Origin: Cristatella mucedo
Lineage: Eukaryota > Bryozoa > Phylactolaemata > Cristatellidae
Direction: 5' to 3'
Length of the DNA stretch: 64,000 nt
Assembly (NCBI GenBank): GCA_009760855.2
Contig: WPIO01000001.1
Span: 5,478,001-5,542,000 of the forward strand
Numbering within the stretch: the first letter of the stretch is position 1; each line of letters starts with the position of its first letter. Position numbers and translations under genes: made by a program. The notes beneath the pieces are model-generated. The model saw only the letters and a list, made by a program, of their open reading frames with translations, was not told the DNA's origin and did no database searches. Of the stretch, positions 34,591-60,344 are shown piece after piece.

Positions 34591-35343
34591 TAGGCTTCAC
34601 ATTAGTGCTCAAGGAAACAATAGTTATCTTTCGAAGTTCATACATAGCGAGAAGACGTGCGGGCGTAAAGTGCCATGACGGTGCTTAAGGAACCAAACCG
34701 GTTGTTGAATTGCCACCATCTCTAACTACGAGGTGGCTTCACCTCCAGCTTATGAAATATTGTCAAATTTCGCTGCCAAAATGCTTCCATCCGCAGACTC
34801 GAACCCATAGGCTCAAAATACTGCACCCTATAGTAAGCACCAGGTATCAATCAGCATTCAGGTCTCCACCTCCTAAGTTACTCAACCAGCTGGGTTTATT
34901 TCAATAACTTTAGAGCCTTAAACCGCTTGAACATGCTTGTGCTTATATGTTGTGTCCGACATACGGCCAGCAATGTGATTCGTCTCTTTCGTAATGCACT
35001 TTGAATCATTTTAACAGTATTTCACCGAGTGCAGTGGAAGCATTGGTCTCTATAAATTTCAGTATTCCTTGCCTCAGCTGAAGCCTCCTTTCCAATTGAT
35101 TTCATGTGGTAGTCTAGGGAAGACATGAGTTTTAAGTACACAGTGTAAGTAATCATCAGTCTACCTGGACATCGACTGCTTAATAGGGTGCATAATTCTA
35201 ATAGTTTATGAATCCATGTCATGTCAGTAAGAAGGCATGTGACCACGGCCTGCATTGACCTCACCTGCTTCCACAAAAACAATCACTATACTAAGTTTCG
35301 CACAGTTAAATATCGTTTTGTGGCTGAAAATCTACATTTTCAG

Positions 35344-35445
35344 ATTTGGTTGCCATATAGCTGGCGATTGCACAAGCTTGCCTAAGGTTATTGCCAGAGA
35401 AAAAACACTGATGACGTTTCCAGCACTGACACTGCTTTTACCCAG
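35344..35445 (+). CDS. Candidate internal exon, unknown protein
   Basis: The acceptor CATTTTCAG and a strong donor CAG|GTAAGT enclose 102 bases open in a single frame (one base, 33 codons, two bases). The translation contains FGCHIAGDCTSLPKVIARE and then a hydrophobic Leu-rich end. It lies on the strand opposite CMTR1, beyond its 3' end. No family recognised; it may be chance. Confidence 0.3.
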
Positions 35446-35549
35446 GTAAGTGCTTCCTTTAAATGTGTTGGTGGCTTGGCGGTTAAAGCGCTTATTAAGC
35501 ATGTGTAAAATGTGAGGTAGGTGCACCGATCAAGGTGCATCATATATAA

Positions 35550-35555
35550 TTTATT
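35550..35555 (-). terminator. Candidate poly(A) signal for CMTR1
   Basis: AATAAA on the minus strand, about 0.86 kb after the CMTR1 stop, in an AT-rich stretch. It is the first canonical hexamer I noticed downstream, but a closer variant signal cannot be excluded. Confidence 0.3.
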
Positions 35556-35681
35556 ATATATATAAGGTGTATCAATCGGTTCGATGTAAGATACCTGGTA
35601 ACCTGGCGCCCCCAACCATAGTGTGGCCACGGTTTGAACAAGTTAACACACTAGTACACCATAAGCCACGAGCCACAAGGG

Positions 35682-35683
<2 letters not shown>

Positions 35684-35727
<44 letters not shown>
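35684..35727. repeat. (GA)n microsatellite
   Basis: Pure GA repeat near the presumed 3' end of CMTR1. Confidence 0.97.
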
Positions 35728-35729
<2 letters not shown>

Positions 35730-36104
35730 AGAAATAAGACAACAGCAAGCAACAATATTTACACCACTGTCCTATTGCTAAGTGAAATGCTGCCCTTTTA
35801 TGCAGGAGTAGTATCCCGGTCGATGTGCCAATAAAAAAGTGCAAGCCTAAGTTTGGCTCCGGAATATCGGGCCAAACTTGCAGCAACGTGCCTTGACTTT
35901 GCAATGGCAAAATTATAAAAGCTGCCGTCGGCATCAAAACTGGGTCACTAAGAATGAGCAATGTCTCCCTCGCATAGTCAGCTTCGACTGTTGGCCTCCC
36001 TGTGGCACAAGTACTCACAAGGGCACTCAGAGTCTCTATGCTTTGGGGGCATTCGTGCACGGACAGAATGAGAATCCGAGACTGGGTTTCTAGGGGTTTC
36101 TGCT

Positions 36105-36392
36105 CTACAATGCGTGTCGAGGATCAACCCGAACAGCAGCGAAATCGCATGCATCGAAGGATACGTGGTAACCAGCGGTTGTCACTTCGGGGATAGAGAA
36201 CACCGGCTCCGACCGAAATGCATTATCAGCTGCATCAGGGTCCGGCCATGCCAACGCGACGATGGTGGTTGCACTTGGCTGAGTTAACAGCGAGGCAGCA
36301 CGCGATGCATCGGACGACCAGGGTGCCAGTAGCGGCAGCGGCACACCGGTGCCAGAGTAGGATCGTCGCAGGCTGGAAGGCAGCGAGGACAT
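36105..36392 (-). CDS. Candidate downstream ORF in the CMTR1 3'UTR, 95 codons, unknown product
   Basis: An ATG lies 19 bases after the CMTR1 stop and opens a 95-codon frame shifted by one relative to CMTR1. Third positions are mostly G or C, as in the CMTR1 exons, and the product is Ser/Ala/Asp-rich without a motif, signal peptide or membrane span that I recognise. The frame is also open back to 36419, overlapping the last CMTR1 codons, so a single-base shift would fuse it to the methyltransferase. It may be a non-functional ORF in a GC-rich 3'UTR, a second cistron or an alternative tail. I invent no function. Confidence 0.3.
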   Translation of the reverse strand: MSSLPSSLRRSYSGTGVPLPLLAPWSSDASRAASLLTQPSATTIVALAWPDPDAADNAFRSEPVFSIPEVTTAGYHVSFDACDFAAVRVDPRHAL

Positions 36393-36411
36393 AGTCAGAG
36401 AGGATTGCACC

Positions 36412-49750
<13,339 letters not shown>

Positions 49751-49890
49751 CTAGACAAGAACAAAAGATACGAAGGAGCACGCACAGCTGTCCGGCGACA
49801 TGTGGCTACATCTGGGTTTCACAGCGTTCCGAAACAGCTCGAATAAGGGTGACATTCATCGTGAGACAAAACTGCTATTGGACCATCACA

Positions 49891-49898
49891 CACATGCA

Positions 49899-49957
<59 letters not shown>

Positions 49958-49992
49958 GCACGCACGCACACACACACACGCACACACACATG
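49891..49992. repeat. (CA)n microsatellite
   Basis: CA repeat with CACG interruptions, in the intron upstream of the CMTR1 start codon. Confidence 0.97.
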
Positions 49993-50340
49993 CTCATGCA
50001 CAAGCATTGCATGCGTAATACTCACTTTATATCATGCATAATAATATGCAAATCTAAAAACGCAATCAGCATAGGCTTCGTAAAGGAGAAAGGTGTTGCT
50101 ACCACAAGTCAGAAGCATGTGTGGGCAGGTCCCTCTTTGGGGAGCCACGTGATGTCGGGATTGCATTGGTGTTAGCTAACAATTGTACCGGTCTAACTGC
50201 ACTTGGACTTCAAGACAGAACAGAAAAAAAACGAAAAATAACAGGAATTCATTGGAAGCACAGCAGCGGCATGCAGTAGTTGATGCACGACAGCGGAGCC
50301 CTTGACCTGGTACAGGCATGCCTGCTGACAGTCTTTCGCT

Positions 50341-50563
<223 letters not shown>

Positions 50564-50884
50564 AAAGCATGCTGATAATGGTAAAGATTGGGATTACTAT
50601 AATCCCTACAGCTACAAACGGATTTTTTTCGGAAATACTAAATAAACCCCAAAGGTTGTCTGCGGTTTCTTGCAGAGTCTTAAAGAAAACAACGACACAA
50701 TGACAGCAGGAGAGCTTATCATAAAAAATCACCCTACTCTTCACAGAAAGATAAGCAGTGCCTTTCGGCTTGCAGACAAAGTTAGATACTTTTAACGGCT
50801 TCAGCGGCAGCATGCTTCTGCTGTGCAGACCAATGCGAGCAGCTATACTTTAATTGGGTTGGGTCACCTAAAGAAAAGATCCTA

Positions 50885-51020
50885 TAATATAATAATAATA
50901 ATAATACATTTGTATAGCACCCTAACTTGATATCTTCTAGGCAATTATGACATATGCTGTAGTGGAAGCCTGATCAAATGGTAAGTGGTAACACGCACAA
51001 TGTCAACAAGCATAAGCCAA
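50885..51020 (-). mobile_element. Short LINE-A 3' end
   Basis: (TAA)n tail followed by a diverged 3'UTR (TTGTATAGCACCCTAACTTG) and the CATGC-containing region of the family. Confidence 0.55.
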
Positions 51021-52283
51021 GAGGCCGATAGCTGACCTTGCTGCTGACCTCGTGGCCCCTCCCCCATTGAGAACAATCACTTGCCACACAATCACAGCCT
51101 AAACTGAGCCACAAAAGACTTTAATAAGCAGACTAGTCTGGCGGCTGCTGACTTGTCTCTACAAACGAACCCCCCCCCCCCCACCTTTCACTGGAATTGG
51201 AGGCTCGCCCGAAGTCAGCCAAGGAATCACACAGTTTGCTGAACCCAGGGTGTTGACAACTAACTATCCAGCTCTCTAGCCTCAGGGATTAGGACCCAAG
51301 ACTACTTTTCAGCAAGTAGCTGCAACGAGGTATTACATGGACCGACTGATACCGCTTCTTTGTGAGGGTTGATAACAAATTTAGAGCTTCAAAAGAAAAA
51401 TCTGATTGGCAGTCGAGCAACAGACTAGATATGGCTCCTGAGACCAGGGCCTAAATCTCTGATCCTCACAGACATATTCTGGCCCAACCTTCATACTACC
51501 CCGTGGAAGGAAGAGGTTGTCTGCCCAATTCTGCATAATCACGCCGCAGCATGGACAATAGTAGTATGCGAAATAACATCAATAAAGCCGACTCGAATGC
51601 ACATGTCCAAACCTCACTGAGGCCATGAACGTTTCCCATATAGCTTATCAAATCAATACTTGCATTCTGCCAACCGCAACGTTTGGGCACCACTGAATAA
51701 CTGGCTCTTATCCATAGGCCTTGAAAAGGCCTCATAGCATGGCATGCATGCAGGGGGGGGTGTGATGGGATGTGCAATCGTGCTCCTAGCACAGCTTTAA
51801 CCTCAGACAGCTATGGCTGGTGTTACAGCGCACTGGCTCCCTCATGTAGCGTCCACTACAGGATAGTAGCACTTCTGCCAGAATTGTCGATGGCCGGTCC
51901 CAATTGCAGAGGCCTGCACTATTACACATGCAGGCCTCGTACGAGGTCAAGCAAAGCCAAGAATGACACCACCCCCCCATGCATGCACCCCCATATCCAC
52001 ACCACCTCTTCCCAGCCCCATCATTGACTCACTTGTAGCTTTATTCGCTCGTAGCTGCATCTTGAGGTTTGCACGACACGATGACATTCAACCTTACCGA
52101 GCGAGCGAAGAAAGCGGCAGCACAGTCACTGCTTATTCTGCTTCTAATCTTGTTCCTATTCTTCACAAGATTCGTGGACTGCCGCTCAGTCAACAGTCAC
52201 TGCCCCACCCCACAAAGCAGTCGCCAGCCGAGCCGAGAAACAATGCAGGTCTGCTGCCGGTTAGCAGGTATATATGAACATGT

Positions 52284-52440
52284 AAATGTTTTGGCTGATT
52301 CAACAGCCTCACTTATATCGCAGCAAGGGAGCCTTGGCAGCTATCAATCCGCTTGCAGCGCTACATGCAATTTGTACACAGCCGCCTGCTGCATGACTTC
52401 AACACATGACCTGGGTCGTGAAGTGCAAGCACCCTGGACT
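52284..52440 (-). mobile_element. Degenerate SINE-1 copy
   Basis: TTGGCTGATTCAACAGCCTC, AGCTATCAATCCGCTTGC and ACCTGGGTCGTGAAGTGCAA align in order with SINE-1. Confidence 0.5.
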
Positions 52441-52754
52441 GACAAGTCAGGAGAGCTCCCCTGCACCCGGCCGAATTCAAGGTGGGTCCTAAGCAGGCAC
52501 CAGCGACCGCTCATACGATCCTCGCCACTCGACTAAGGCCATTTCCTCTGGAGAGGCACGCTGACGCTGCAACGGCTGAGCAGCCGAAATGAACTGCAGC
52601 TGATTGTGCACCACCTCGCTCCAGGATTTGACAGCTGATCGAACGCAAAAAAAAAGCAGGCACACGGCAGGGCCTCCTTCACATGTCAAAACAAGTAGCT
52701 TCTTCTTTCGTGATAAAATTTCCCAACGGAGTCACAGCTTGACTTCATAGGGGA

Positions 52755-52905
52755 AGGTACTCCTACTTAATGACTAAGGTGGTGAGTTCGAGTCCTTCAG
52801 CAGACGATCCTTTATTGCCCACTGCAAGTGGTGGTGACTACTGTTAAGGCTCTTCTGCTGCTATGTAGAACGAGGCTATTTGATCAGCTCACTTATACTT
52901 TACCT
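52755..52905 (+). mobile_element. Degenerate SINE-1 copy
   Basis: GTGAGTTCGAGTCCTTCAGC, GATCCTTTATTGCCCACTGC and TTAAGGCTCTTCTGCTGCTA match the family; the head is partly lost. Confidence 0.6.
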
Positions 52906-55900
52906 TTATGTTCGCAGCATACTAGTCGACCACTAACTTGTTGGCATATCTCTGCACAAACGTTCGAGCATAACTCACTCAGGCAAACAGAAATACATTT
53001 CTTAATAGTAGGCAGCTCGATCATCCCCCATTGACCGGCTTTCCCTGAATCCGGCAGGCCCCTTCCAACAACGCTAACTTCACGTCTGGACAGCTGCAGC
53101 AGTGTCAAGGAAAGCCGGAGCTTTAGGGTCTAGGTTTCCTTTAAAAAAATTAAAAGCCTCGACATGACCTGGCTGCTAACTGCCACTCAGCTGAAGCACA
53201 CGAGTGCATAATGATAATCCCACGGATGCTTCTCCAACAAGGGACCACATTAGTTAAACTCATTGCTAGCAAGCGTGCACAAGTGTGCATGCACTGCAAA
53301 TCGGCACCCTTACAATCTTTCCAACTGCTTCATGCGAATTGGTGCCTTAGTGGGATACCAGTGTGCTTACTGGGTGGACATCTTTGTTGTCCCTGAGCCA
53401 AAAAGGATAAACATAGCTTAAGATGTTCTACAGGTCTTACCAATTAGACAAAAGGCAACAACACTCTCACTTCATTACACCCCACCGAGGGATAACATCT
53501 TTCCTCTTCACGACTTCATTGAAACCCATGCATTAGCTGCTGGCCCTTGGCGGCGGCACATTAAGTGCCGGATCCGGTCGTCTTTGCTACACTAGGTACC
53601 AGTTGATTTAGTCAACACACACTTTGCAGACAGAGCACAAGTAGGATCTATATTTTGAAACTTCAGGCTCCAGCTAGGTTTGCCAGCTCCTAATTAATTG
53701 CTCCATCACTGGGGTGCACATATGCAAACACCAGAGCTGACTTCAAAACTAAATTAGATAATCCCACTCAATTAATGATGTGGCATGCAAGGCAGTCAGA
53801 AGCATCAATCGATACAGCAGCTCTTCCTTTCCAGAGGATTGCTGCTTTGACATCCTTGTCTACACTTCAGCAGGCTACAGTAACTAGCAAAAACGATTGA
53901 CAAAAGACAAATAAGCCTACGAGAGTAAGACTATCGGAGGGTGCTGCAGTCAATGTACAAAGCAGCTTCGACTCAGAAGCTTAAATTACCAGCATTGCCT
54001 AAATGACAGCTATAGTAACAAAGTTGATCGAGCACAAGCTGCACCATCATGGCTATGCAAGGGTATTGTGTCCGGATCGTGAGGGCTACTGGAGATGGCA
54101 CTGGACCAGTTTAATTTACAGCCTGAATGCCAACAAAAGAATCAGAGATCTTTTCTCCGGTAGCTGACATGTAATTGTCTACTGCCTTGGGCTGCGAAGG
54201 TTGGCTCACAAATATATTTCAATATTGGCAGGTTTGTCAGCAGGATATATGAAGAACTATAACCCTAAGCAATGATATCGTAGTGCTGCGAAGAATTGGT
54301 TGTATCGCCACCCAAGTTGACCCTACGACCCCTGAAACCGCAGGGGATTGATGTACCAATTCATCTGATTTGCATGCTGTTAACCAGCAGATAACCCACA
54401 GGACTAGCTGACTGGCAGGACGGCATGAACAAAACAATATACCACATCTACAGCGAGCCGCTATATACTTACTCTGATCACCAATAGGGGCAGGGAAATG
54501 TAAATAGCATCAACGAAATGCACTGATCACATAGCACCGATTAGCCCCTAATCATGATGAGGTCGTGCACAATTGATACTGCAGTTCGGTTTAAGCATTG
54601 GCAGCAAGTCTCTTTCTTCAATAGTCTTCTTCCACTGCCCATCTAAATGCAGCATAAGCCAGACTAGCCGACCTCAGTAGCAACGGCCAGTGTGATCAAG
54701 AATGCTCTATCTGCTACATTGCTTATTGGTATATAATTGGGACACATGACAATGACAACGTTACTATACCCTAAACATGGCCCGAGGTCTGGTTATAATG
54801 CCAATAGTTACTCAAAAGTGCTTTGAACAAATAACCGGGAAAAAGCTGACTTTTGATCTCACCGAAGTTGGGTCAAAGTAAGATGTAGTTATAGCACGGG
54901 TAGCATGCAGACCTATACTAGAATATACCGTGCACTTCATTCTGGTAACTGATCTGTAAAAATCCAGAGTCTCACCACTATCGGTGCAGCACATAAGACC
55001 TGGTATCGCTAGCCTGCCGTCACCAGTGATGACACTGATAAGACTACATTAGCCATGCACAGGCAAGTCGGTATTTAACCGTCAAAAAGTTGTGGCCAGA
55101 GTCACATTGCTGCCGATATCGAACCTATGCCACTAGTAAACGTTAGCAGACGCAGGCAGCAGCAAAAAATACGAGACATCAGTAGCGATATCACGATCTG
55201 GATGTTGATAAGTCAGGAAGTCACTGCCAAGCATAAGTCCATCTTTATAAATAAACATTAATTTGCTACGAACATGCAGGGCTGAGGATCAGGAGCCCCA
55301 GGCACAAGCACTAACGTCCACAGAAACAACTAAAGTAGGCACTTTCATGCGGAGACTTGTATTGATACCCACGTCCAGGCGAACCTTCATGCTCAAGTCT
55401 TAAGACTTGAGGAGAGAAAGGACAAATTCTGAATACCTAAGAAAACAAATGGAAACGTCGCCGGGATTCCGAGCCCAGCAAGGCTGTTTTTGATGACACA
55501 CGTGCTCGAAGGCTGATGATGTGACAACGAAGCCGTCGAGCTTCGCCTTCCCTCACCCCAACAGAGCCGAAGGGCTGTGCCCACTCTGTCGGCTGCCCGA
55601 CCACGCCCCTTTAGCCCAGTTTCGATCGGCTGGCCTTCGCGGTCTTAGACCCCCCCCCTTATCTTAATTAATCCTTGATTCGACCCTGCAACTAGGTAGT
55701 CTGCTCCGGCTCAAGCGAGCAGAAAGAAGCCATTCAGCGACGGCTGCACCTCAAACGCAACCGAATCAACGCACCGGCGACGACGCTTTTCGGTCTCGCT
55801 TATGCAGCCAGATGCAGCAATGCTGCGTCGGAGGACTTCTAAAGAAGCCTCACGGGATACGTTTAGTTATGCCAACAATAACGTAATAACAAAGACCGAC

Positions 55901-56974
55901 GCAGGGAACCAACCTAATGGGAAAATAAATCATGCTGAGGTAAAATTCTAGAACCACTACGTTCCATCGGGGCAACTTCTACGCGACCTGGGATTGGAGC
56001 CACGAGGTCGCCGTGAGAGCCAAGCTCGGCTTATGTTAGTCGGGCCACTCAAACTCAATTTTTAAGGAAACCACGTGCTCGTCTATAAAAATTGCGGTAA
56101 TGATTCAGTAACCGTCTACTTGAACTCGATCGCACGAGCAGTCATCAATGAGACAGATACACGTGTCAGAACTGTACGCCAAGCCGCAGGGGGATCTATG
56201 AGCTTGGCGCAAAAACGCGGTACGGGTCAGTGGGCACGGACACACAAGCACACGCATGTCAAAACTTCGCCAGAAGTAATTCGTCAAGCTACAATCCTTG
56301 AGCCTAGTTATTTGAATAAGCCCATTATACCTTCCTAACCGAAGGCCGCTCCTCAGTTCAAATGAGCCGCAGCCGCGGAGCGAAACCTACTCCATAAAAC
56401 TAGCGCGCAGATAATACTTCCGGGAAAGCAACCGGCGCCGACGGTGACCGCGACTTTCGGCGCGTGCGGCCGGAGTTATGTAAAAGGGAGTGTAGTATCG
56501 TGATTTCAATTAGATCCATTACTAAAATTTAAATAAGCCACGCTATGTCCATCAGGGAAAGCAGCAGAATGGTGCCTCGAGCCGCGGCTGGGGCACAAGC
56601 ACAAGTATCCACCTTGCGGACGAGGAACCGGCGGAGATGTCTACACATGTCGTACAGAAATTCGTTTGTGTTTATTTTATTTATTTCTAAAAAATATTTT
56701 AAAGCAAACTTGCTCCTGCATAATAGGCCGTGCAATCATCCGCTGATCGTCAAAGCCAGATGCGCTATCTCCTCCCCCCACTCACCGAGGCTCTCTCTCA
56801 CCCTCCCCCCTTAAGTGTTATCTCCCTCCCAAGATCAGTGGTGGTCAATAACGCTACGAGTCGTACCGTGTGAACAGGAATGCCTAGTTAGAAACGTCGC
56901 TCGGCCTGAAAAGACCTACAATATTCCGCAAACTTCATTTCGCGAACTCTCGTGCCGAAACTAAAACTACTTAC

Positions 56975-57119
56975 GGCCTTTAGCCCACAGCTTTATCCCA
57001 ATAATGTGAGATTTGGCGAGCGTTTTAACAGTAATGCCTGTAGCGGAGCCGAGGAGGAGATGGCATGTACCTCTTAGTATAGTCTGGCCACCGGGCGACA
57101 CCGCGTACCTTACCGCTAC
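56975..57119 (-). other. Candidate upstream exon on the CMTR1 strand
   Basis: A strong donor (GGCC|GTAAGT) and an acceptor (TTCTTGCAG) bound 145 bases in a CpG-rich stretch. One frame is open throughout (containing SPGGQTILRGTCHLLLGSAT). Because CMTR1's start codon directly follows a splice acceptor, an upstream exon must exist on this strand, and this is one place it could be. It would join CMTR1 out of frame, so it could serve only as 5'UTR, or it belongs to another gene. Confidence 0.25.
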
Positions 57120-57570
57120 CTGCAAGAACCGCGGGCAACAGCGCGGAAAAGGCCAGCACCCGCGTATTTTCACGGTCCGTTCACGAACTCGTAAGGAGAA
57201 TACGTAGGAGCCGTCACGGAACGACAGCAGCCAGCTTTATTCCTGTTGATACAAACGCGAAGCCCTTTTCCCGGTGTCGTGTGATAGTGTCTCCGCCGGC
57301 GTCTGTTCCTGTGGAGTTTCGCGGAGACACAGAGCTGACGTAAGCGGTGAACGAGACTCAATCTTTATTCCCTCAGCGGGTACGTATTCGAGCTGGCTTG
57401 ACTCACAACAGATAGGCGAGTGCATCTGTGGTGGGCCGCATGCTTACATCAAAGGCCGGGCGCTGCACCGAGTCAAATGCAGAACCACCTGCTGCGAGTG
57501 GGGCATACATCAGTGGCCGACGGTGCTGCATTAATGACAATAACAGAAGCAGCAAGCTCACACAACACCT

Positions 57571-58155
57571 ATAATAATAATAATAATAATGCACTTGATA
57601 AAGCGCCCTCAGAGAACTCAATCTCTTTCTAGGCGCTTTACATTTGCTGCAAAGGGAACCGCGATTGAATCGTGAGTAATATCGTGATTGATAAACAACG
57701 TGAATTACATGGTTATGGGTGACATGCACAGGGTCAGCATGCAAGTATGGTTAGTAGCAGCATGCACAGTGTCAGCACGCACAAGCACATGAAGGACGAA
57801 TCACAGGGACTCACTAAATGCTGTCCTAAATAGGTGTTTTTAATTTCTTTTTAAATGTGGTCAAGTCAGGGGATGATGTGACGCAAGTCGGGAGTGAATT
57901 CCAGGCTTTGGGAGCATGCTAACTAAATGCACGGTCTAAAAAGGATTTGAGGTTTGTACAAGGTATTGATAAACTGTTGGATTCCGAAAAGCGGGTGGTA
58001 CGATGCTTGGCTGGCGTGGTGGGGGAGTAGATCTGAGAGATATGCTGGAGCCAAAGAATGAAGTGACCTAAAAGTGAGCGACAAAACTTTGAAGTCAGTC
58101 CGTTGCTTGACTGGTAGCCAGTGCAGGTCGGCAAGAAGTGGTGTGATGTGGAAAC
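57571..58155 (-). mobile_element. LINE-A fragment, left arm of an inverted repeat
   Basis: (AAT)n tail at 57571, family 3'UTR, then the ORF end (HFILWLQHISQIYSPTTPAK). It is nearly identical, in reverse, to 58600-59192, including changes absent from other copies (the ACGGTCTAAAAAGG site and the block GATTGATAAACAACGTGAAT). Confidence 0.85.
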
Positions 58156-58599
58156 GGCTCATGACAAACACCAGCCTGGATGCGATCCCCACCTCCTTAA
58201 TATGTAGGGGCCACTTAGGGGTGGCCGACATTCCAATAGGGTTCGTCGGAAATGAATATCCGACGATAACATCCGCTCCATACAGTAAGCGGTCGCTCAT
58301 CAGAAGAGAATTGCAGATGCAGGTATGACGTGCTATGCACGAACGCTGCAAATAATGAGCTTCATTAGGATCGATCGGGTGCTCGCCGTAGTCGAACGGT
58401 TTTGACATGGGTCATCACATCACCTTCTACCAGCCGCGAACCCAACGCCACCACTGAAGAGATCATTTGCTCAAAGTGTTATTCTATCGTTCTTCTCAAA
58501 AAACCTAGACTTCAGATGACTTATGGTGATACTTCTGCTGCGAACATTACATTTGTACAATACCATCGGCAACCTGAAGGCACGGTACCAGCAAAGCGA

Positions 58600-59192
58600 A
58601 GTTGGCCACGTCACTCCACTTCTCGCCGACCTGCACTGGCTACCAGTCCAACAACGGATCGACTTCAAGGTTTTGTCGCTCACTTTTAGGTCACTTCATT
58701 CTTTGGCTCCAGCATATCTCTCAGATCTACTCCCCCACCACGCCAGCCAAGCATCGTACCACCCGCTTTTCGGAATCCAACAGTTTATCAATACCTTGTA
58801 CAAACCTCAAATCCTTTTTAGACCGTGCATTTAGTTAGCATGCTCCCAAAGCCTGGAACTCCCTCCCGACTTGCGTCAGAACATCCCCTGACCTGACCAC
58901 ATTTAAAAAGAAATTAAAAACACCTATTTAGAACAGAATTTAGTGGGTCCCTGTGATTCGTCCTTTATGTGCTTGTGCGTGCTGACATTGTTCATGCTGC
59001 TACTAACCATACTTGAATGCTGACCCTGTGCATGTCACCCCTAACCATGTATGTAATTCACGTTGTTTATCAATCACGATATTACTCACGATTCAATCGC
59101 GTTTCCCTTTGCAGCAAATGTAAAGCACACGGAAAGAGATTGAGTTCTCTGAGGGCGCTTTATCAAGTGCATTATTATTATTATTATTATTA
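58600..59192 (+). mobile_element. LINE-A fragment, right arm of the inverted repeat
   Basis: ORF end (LHWLPVQQRIDFKVLSLTFR) through the 3'UTR to an (ATT)n tail at 59169-59192. It pairs with the left arm over its whole length, with a spacer of about 450 bases. Confidence 0.85.
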
Positions 59193-59484
59193 AACCTTAC
59201 TCAGCTTCATTGTCTGCATCTGCATCACCAGGTCAAGGTGATGCCCGCCTCTAACTTCGCTATCCACAGGGGCACTCAAAATCGATCGAGATCCTTGGTC
59301 AAGTTGCTAGTTCGATGTACATCAGCTTAAGCCGATGAGACACGTCGGTCATAGTTGCTTCAGGGCCGGATAGTTCCACCGCCACCTGTCAGGTGGCTGG
59401 GCATATCCAAACCAGATATTTGATGCAAGTCGTGCATTACTTTCAAAAATTCTATTTCCAGAAATAAAGTTGCTGAAGTACATC

Positions 59485-59490
59485 TTTATT
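59485..59490 (-). terminator. Poly(A) signal AATAAA after the small ORF
   Basis: Minus-strand AATAAA 33 bases past the stop at 59523, a normal spacing for a compact 3'UTR. Confidence 0.45.
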
Positions 59491-59522
59491 GTAATTTGGA
59501 TACAGACCTGTTGGTAGCCGCC

Positions 59523-59756
59523 TCATGAGAGTCTGGGCTTGCAGACGCCCACTGTGACATTTGTGTCGATACTTTCTTGGGCTTTCTTGAAATCTATGCT
59601 AAAGATGCTGCAGCAATCTTGGACAAAATCAACTCGCCTATCAAAGATTAATTGAACAGCATTGCAGGTCTTTTCGCACAACTGTCTAAGGACACAAACG
59701 TAGGACTTGAAGCAAGAAGTGGAGCTTTTTTGTTGGTTTAATTTAGCTTGCCCCAT
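59523..59756 (-). CDS. Small single-exon ORF with its own poly(A) signal, 77 codons
   Basis: Starts MGQAKLNQQKSSTSCFKSYV, is rich in cysteine (seven) and lysine/asparagine/glutamine, and ends with a stop 33 bases before an AATAAA. The reading frame stays open upstream for about 50 more codons, so this could instead be the last exon of a longer gene. The Met-Gly start would allow N-myristoylation only if Met is removed. No transmembrane segment is visible. I recognise no family. The upstream sequence is GC-richer and could be a short promoter. Confidence 0.4.
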   Translation of the reverse strand: MGQAKLNQQKSSTSCFKSYVCVLRQLCEKTCNAVQLIFDRRVDFVQDCCSIFSIDFKKAQESIDTNVTVGVCKPRLS

Positions 59757-60344
59757 CTCGCAAGCGATTCGCTCAGCATTCAGTGAGCGCTGATAAGCTA
59801 CGGCCCTCCTACGCGACTCGACGGGCGTGGCTTTCGCATGCGCTCTTTCTGAGAAGTGGCGGAATTCGGGAATATAGTGGAATGCGGAGAAGTGGCAGAC
59901 GGAATCCCGCATAGTTTACACAGTAGTAATAATGATAATGATAATTTGTTAGTATTTTTCTCAAAGAGAACTAAATCTCTAGGCCTCAGGTGCCACCAGG
60001 TTGGTAGCACCTCTGGCTTGTAGTATGACCTTAATCGTGCACTGTTAAGCACCCATGGCACACAGGAGCTAAACGAACCTAGCCGCCGTCATTCAAAAAC
60101 AGCTTCTGGCTTATGACCACGGTTAGTTTTATAAACGGCTCGATGGGGTCGGTTCACCTGCGAAGCTTTGGGAGAGCGGGCGTGCCAAGGCTCAGCCCTA
60201 TAAGCAGGTCTGACGGTCTATCCTCCCCCCCCCTCTTCAACCTGCCGCCATTAACCCAGAACCCAGCCCTCTAGCCCCGCAGGCCGTGGAGTTAGAGTCC
60301 GCTCTGCCTCGGAGAGCGGCTAGACCATTCCGTCTACTGTCGGA

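Larger units (their letters stand above)
51021..56974. other. No gene supported
   Basis: Besides two decayed SINE-1 copies (52.3 and 52.8 kb) I see mostly unique AT-rich sequence to 55.4 kb, a C-run at 51170-51181, and a CpG-richer stretch at 55.44-55.85 kb that could be a promoter. Confidence 0.45.
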
